From Limonium bicolor (lineage: Eukaryota > Streptophyta > Magnoliopsida > Caryophyllales > Plumbaginaceae), in NCBI GenBank assembly GCA_023374045.1, contig CM041780.1:35011765-35075764 (forward strand): a stretch of 64,000 nucleotides of DNA. Reading direction: 5' to 3'. A program made the position numbers and the translations under genes. Below the pieces are notes generated by a model. The model had not been told where the DNA came from. It saw only the letters and a list, made by a program, of their open reading frames with translations, and ran no database searches. Numbering within the stretch: position 1 is the first letter of the stretch; each line of letters begins with the position of its first letter. This document shows positions 60,595 to 64,000 of this stretch, piece after piece.

Positions 60595-62200
60595 TTAACA
60601 TGTTGTTCTAACCTTGAGAGATGAATATGGAAATGGGTTGACGGAGTGAACACTACTAGGAGGCACTGCTGCGGGCTCTGATGCTTGTGGCTGATCTGGC
60701 GGTCTAGAAACCTCCTGACTCCTCTCAGAACGAAGCATCTCCATAGCTTGAGCGATTAACTGCTGAAATTCATTTCGTAGTCGCTGCTCGAGCTCCGCAT
60801 TCTGGCGTAAGTGCTCCTCATATGTTAATCGTCCCTCCAGCACCGTGTCTCGACCAGGATTACCGAAGGCTTGGCGTATACCGACATGACCACCAAAGCC
60901 GACTGCACGACCCGGATGATCCTTCTTCCCGAGAGCGCGGGAAAGTGGATCATCCTGCCTAACGGGCTGCCAAGAGCCCTGGGGTGATCTGGGAGCTTAA
61001 CTCTTCCTGTTATGGAGTTTAATAAGTCAATAAGGATTCTTCGGTTTATTTAACTGCTATTGTTACTCTATAAATATAATAAACATTTTTTAAACTAAAA
61101 ATCACTTACCATTTGGTTGATGACCTCTCTCGTGGCGTCATCATACTCAGCAGGTGCCGCGCCGGATTTGAAGGTTTCTTCCGTCTACTTAAGTCCCAAA
61201 CCTTCATCCTTCGTTCGCTGACATTCGAGCCAGCTGGCAGCAACCCCTCTTTCTCCCACTGCGGCACACGCTGAGCAATACTTGTACTCCCCATGTGATG
61301 GGGTAACGATTTTTTTTTGCATTTGTTGTTGTTTCTCACGTATAGCCTACATATAAGTATGAAAAGACAAATTATGCAAATAATATATTAAAAAGGACGA
61401 ATAACCAAATTAACTGTAGGACACTTTAAACATTTATCATACAAAAGAACAACTACTAGTGTAAAACTCACCTTGAACTCAGGGGTCAGACGCTTCGCAA
61501 CAAACTCATTCCACTGCTCTTCAGTAATACCATCATATTTTTGCCACGGTGGTCTCCGATCATCCACATCTTCACCTTCTGCCTCCTCTATCTCTGCGGC
61601 TCCTCACAGTAAATGTACTGCCTCGTGAGCAGAGATCTGAAGTCTTTGAATTGTGTGGCAATCCCCTTCATCACATCATCCTTCAGAGATGGATCTATAC
61701 AGAATCGGTCCTATATGCACAAAAAAAATGGATTAGTGTGTAAAAAATAACTATATAAATCTAAAAACAAACTATTAAATGTAACAAATACCTTGAGACA
61801 TTCAAATATCTGCTCCTTCAACGCCTGAGGCACTTGCTTCCAATTGTGGTTTATATTGAAATATGTACTCACCAAATGCCTGGCTAGAGCAGTGAAATCA
61901 TTTTTCCAGGTACCGGTGGGCTGATTAAATTCATTGAACTCCAAAGGCTTTGTCGGGGGCCTCTATTTGCTTTCAGCCCACGGGTTGCCCCTCGTTTTTT
62001 GGGTTTCTTGAGAGGGGGAGGAGCAACTTGTATCTCTTGTCCTTCCTGTGAAGGACCTGCTGTCTCGGTCTGCTGTGGGGTGGTCTCTACGTCTGCTTTC
62101 TTTGATTTCTTTTTACCACTTCGTGTGGTGCGTTTTTGCCGGTCTACTATCCCCAGTCAGGAGCAGCTGTCCTATAGGATCATCAATAGGATCATCAGCC
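60595..62200 (-). pseudogene. TNPA / Transposase_24-like protein of the CACTA element
   Basis: Exon-like segments on the minus strand include FNEFNQPTGTW with a following helical part (61944-61790), a segment with DDVMKGIATQFKDFRSLLTR (near 61690-61640), then DATREVINQM (near 61130), DDPLSRALGKKDHPGRAVGF (near 60945) and a coiled-coil-like glutamate/arginine-rich tail (60843-60595). These are typical of the second protein of plant En/Spm elements, which binds subterminal repeats. Gaps fit introns; at least one segment near 61300-61150 changes frame. Confidence 0.72.
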
Positions 62201-62389
62201 ACTGAGGAAAAAAACAAACACACATTAGATCAATATTCATGGAACGATGTATAATTGCAAAAATAAACATAAAACAATTCATGGAACGATGTATAATTGC
62301 AAAAATAAACAACAATAATACGAATTATATAATGTACTTTCAACCAATGGTGTTACCTAGACATAGTAACATATATCATGATCTGTTTT

Positions 62390-64000
62390 CTACCCAAACC
62401 CCTCATTATGGTCTGATCGAGCGTAGATGGTCTGAACATCATCATTTTGTAAATCATCAGTTGAATCATGCAGCCCTGTATGCAACGATACAGGTTCATC
62501 TATCATCTCATTATCATCATCGTCGTTGTTTTCATCCTCAAACAAAACCGGTCTTCTCCTGGAAGAACAACATGCCCATCTACTAGCTTTTGGGTCTTCA
62601 ACATAAAACACCTGGTCACAGTCTTTACCCAACACAAACTGATCTTCCTTATTAGTTGTAACACGTGAAAGATCAACCAAAATAAGTCCTTTATCATTTT
62701 GGAGTCCATGTCGGTTTGTCCACCAATTGCAGCAGCGGAACAATAGAAACGAATCAATGTGATAGTTTAGTTCCCATATGTCCTCTATCACACCATAATA
62801 CAACTACTACTACTCGTTGTTGAACCTGGTTACCTAGACCATATTCAGTCACCGATGCTTCAATTTTTACCCCACTGTTCTGATGTATTGATTTAGCATC
62901 TTGGCGTGCAGAGTGTAGTATGTGCATCCATTAATGTCATATACCTTCAAACGATACGACATCTGTTCCAGAACCAACAGCTAGACTCTGATGATTCTTC
63001 ACTGACATCTTCGGGTTCAATGAAGCTTGCTTAAACACATATTCCTTAAACCATGGACGAATACTCGATTTTGTTCTTTTTTAAGCCAGATACGTTTTGG
63101 TAGGGTTTTGTCGACTCAACTCAGCAATGTGAAATCGAAGTAGGGTTCAACAACCTCAAGGTGTTGTAGTACAAACAAATGTGCCTGATTAATAGATCAC
63201 GAGAGATACGAATAACCTTTTTGCCAATAACTCCTTTACCCGCCAAATCTACCATGGTGACGTGGTTGGGAATACCAATTGACTCTGCATCGTTCAAATA
63301 ACTTGTTACGAATTCTGTGACTTCCTCAGTCACTGTTGCTTCGATGATACTGCCTTCCGGTCTATATCTGTTTTTCATTCAACCCTTCAGAATCCCCATA
63401 TATTGTTCGAAAGGATACATGTAACGTAAGTAAACCGGACCACAATATTTGATCTCTCGGACAATATGCACTACTAAATGCACCATTATGTCGAAGAAAG
63501 ATGGTGGGAAATAAATCTCAAGCTGGCATATTGTCACAACAATTTCATGTTGCCAGATCATCGAGGGTGTCTGAGTCAATTGCCTTGCAGCAGACAGCGT
63601 TGAAGAAGAAACATAATCGAGTTATAGCATTTCTGACATTTTCTGGTAATATCCCTCGTATTGCAACTGGAAGAAGATGCAACATTAACACATGATAATC
63701 ATGAGATTTCATGCCTAACAGTTTCAAATCCTTCATAGAAACTAGGTTCTTCCAGTTTGAAGAGTACCCAGATGGTACCTTCAATGTGTGCAAACACTTG
63801 CAAAAACTTAATTTTTCACTCTTAGAGAGGGTATAACACGCAGGAGGTAGATATGTTCGCTTCTCATCCCTATATGGGTGTAGTTCTTTCCGTATGCGCA
63901 ACTCTTGCATATCTCTCCTCACCTTCAATCCGTCTTTCGTCTTGCCGGGTATGTTGAGCAAAGTACCACACAATGCCTCACCGACGTTCTTCACAATGTG
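62390..64000 (-). pseudogene. TNP2-type transposase, C-terminal part, broken
   Basis: A 149-codon frame (63994-63545) contains KSHDYHVLMLHLLPVAIRG, and the next frame has FPPSFFDIMVHLVVHIVRE, both typical of the DUF4218 region of plant CACTA transposases. It breaks by a frameshift near 63555 and by an in-frame TGA at about 63379. Downstream, 62803-62390 matches the DUF4216 region (YYGVIEDIWELNY, VFYVEDP) and ends in an acidic tail. The N-terminal catalytic part lies beyond the window. Confidence 0.85.

Larger units (their letters stand above)
35939..64000 (-). mobile_element. LARD2: LARD-like retrotransposon with three nested insertions, runs off the window
   Basis: The left LTR is 35939-49681, about 4.5 kb once the Tat-like element is removed. 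The internal region is 49682-54528 (4847 bp), and the right LTR begins at 54529 and is broken by a CACTA element at 58176. The PBS and PPT are the same types as in LARD1, and the orientation is minus. It is inserted in the LARD3 internal region (GTCTT precedes it at 35934-35938). The distal TSD is beyond the window. No protein domain is recognisable inside. Both LTRs are closely similar. Confidence 0.85.
58176..64000 (-). mobile_element. CACTA (En/Spm-type) DNA transposon, partial
   Basis: The terminus CACTAGTAGGAAAA starts at 58176, directly after CTT (58173-58175), a plausible 3-bp target duplication. The sister LTR continues uninterrupted at that point (ACCTTGAAG near 48562). Subterminal repeats follow, then minus-strand remnants of a Ulp1-like peptidase, a Transposase_24/TNPA-like protein and a TNP2-type transposase that runs out of the window. 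The other terminus is not visible. Frame breaks make it probably non-autonomous, unless the breaks are assembly errors. Confidence 0.87.

Overview
The window is plant nuclear DNA, probably from a large angiosperm genome. I see no host gene, rRNA, tRNA or CRISPR array. It is a stack of nested transposable elements whose ends, primer-binding sites (PBS), polypurine tracts (PPT) and target-site duplications (TSD) can mostly be read base by base. The species cannot be named from the sequence.

Layout. Positions 1-4216 are AT-rich flank with a small Stowaway-like MITE. Three related, minus-oriented LTR elements with very long LTRs and no recognisable coding capacity follow (LARD-like, large retrotransposon derivatives), called LARD1, LARD2 and LARD3 here. 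LARD3 is outermost: LTR 4217-31758, interrupted, then internal DNA to 35938. LARD1 (6394-28054, TSD GACCT) sits inside the LARD3 LTR. LARD2 (from 35939 to beyond the window) sits inside the LARD3 internal region. LARD1 and LARD2 LTRs are about 4.3-4.5 kb, the LARD3 LTR about 5.9 kb, and the complete internal regions about 5 kb.

Younger insertions. A 7.7 kb Athila-type Ty3/gypsy derivative (17811-25539, TSD TATAC) keeps only gag and protease remnants and lies in the right LTR of LARD1. A 9.2 kb Tat/Ogre-like derivative (36985-46197, TSD CTTGG) keeps only a broken gag and lies in the left LTR of LARD2. A 230-bp Stowaway-like MITE (55264-55493) and a CACTA DNA transposon (58176 to the end) lie in the right LTR of LARD2. 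The CACTA element carries minus-strand remnants of a TNP2-type transposase, a Transposase_24/TNPA-like protein and a Ulp1-like cysteine peptidase. For the Athila-type, Tat-like and MITE insertions the sister LTR preserves the empty target site.

Main discovery candidate. The LARDs encode no visible protein but share small stem-loops at equivalent places, and their stems change by compensatory substitution between LARD1, LARD2 and LARD3: one in the R/U5 end of the LTR, one beside an internal copy of the PPT, and one with a palindromic loop. In LARD1 and LARD2 the PBS itself lies in a perfect 10-bp hairpin. This suggests a replicating non-coding RNA under structural selection that is mobilised in trans by another element. 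Sequence relationships were judged by eye; no alignment, folding or database search was run.
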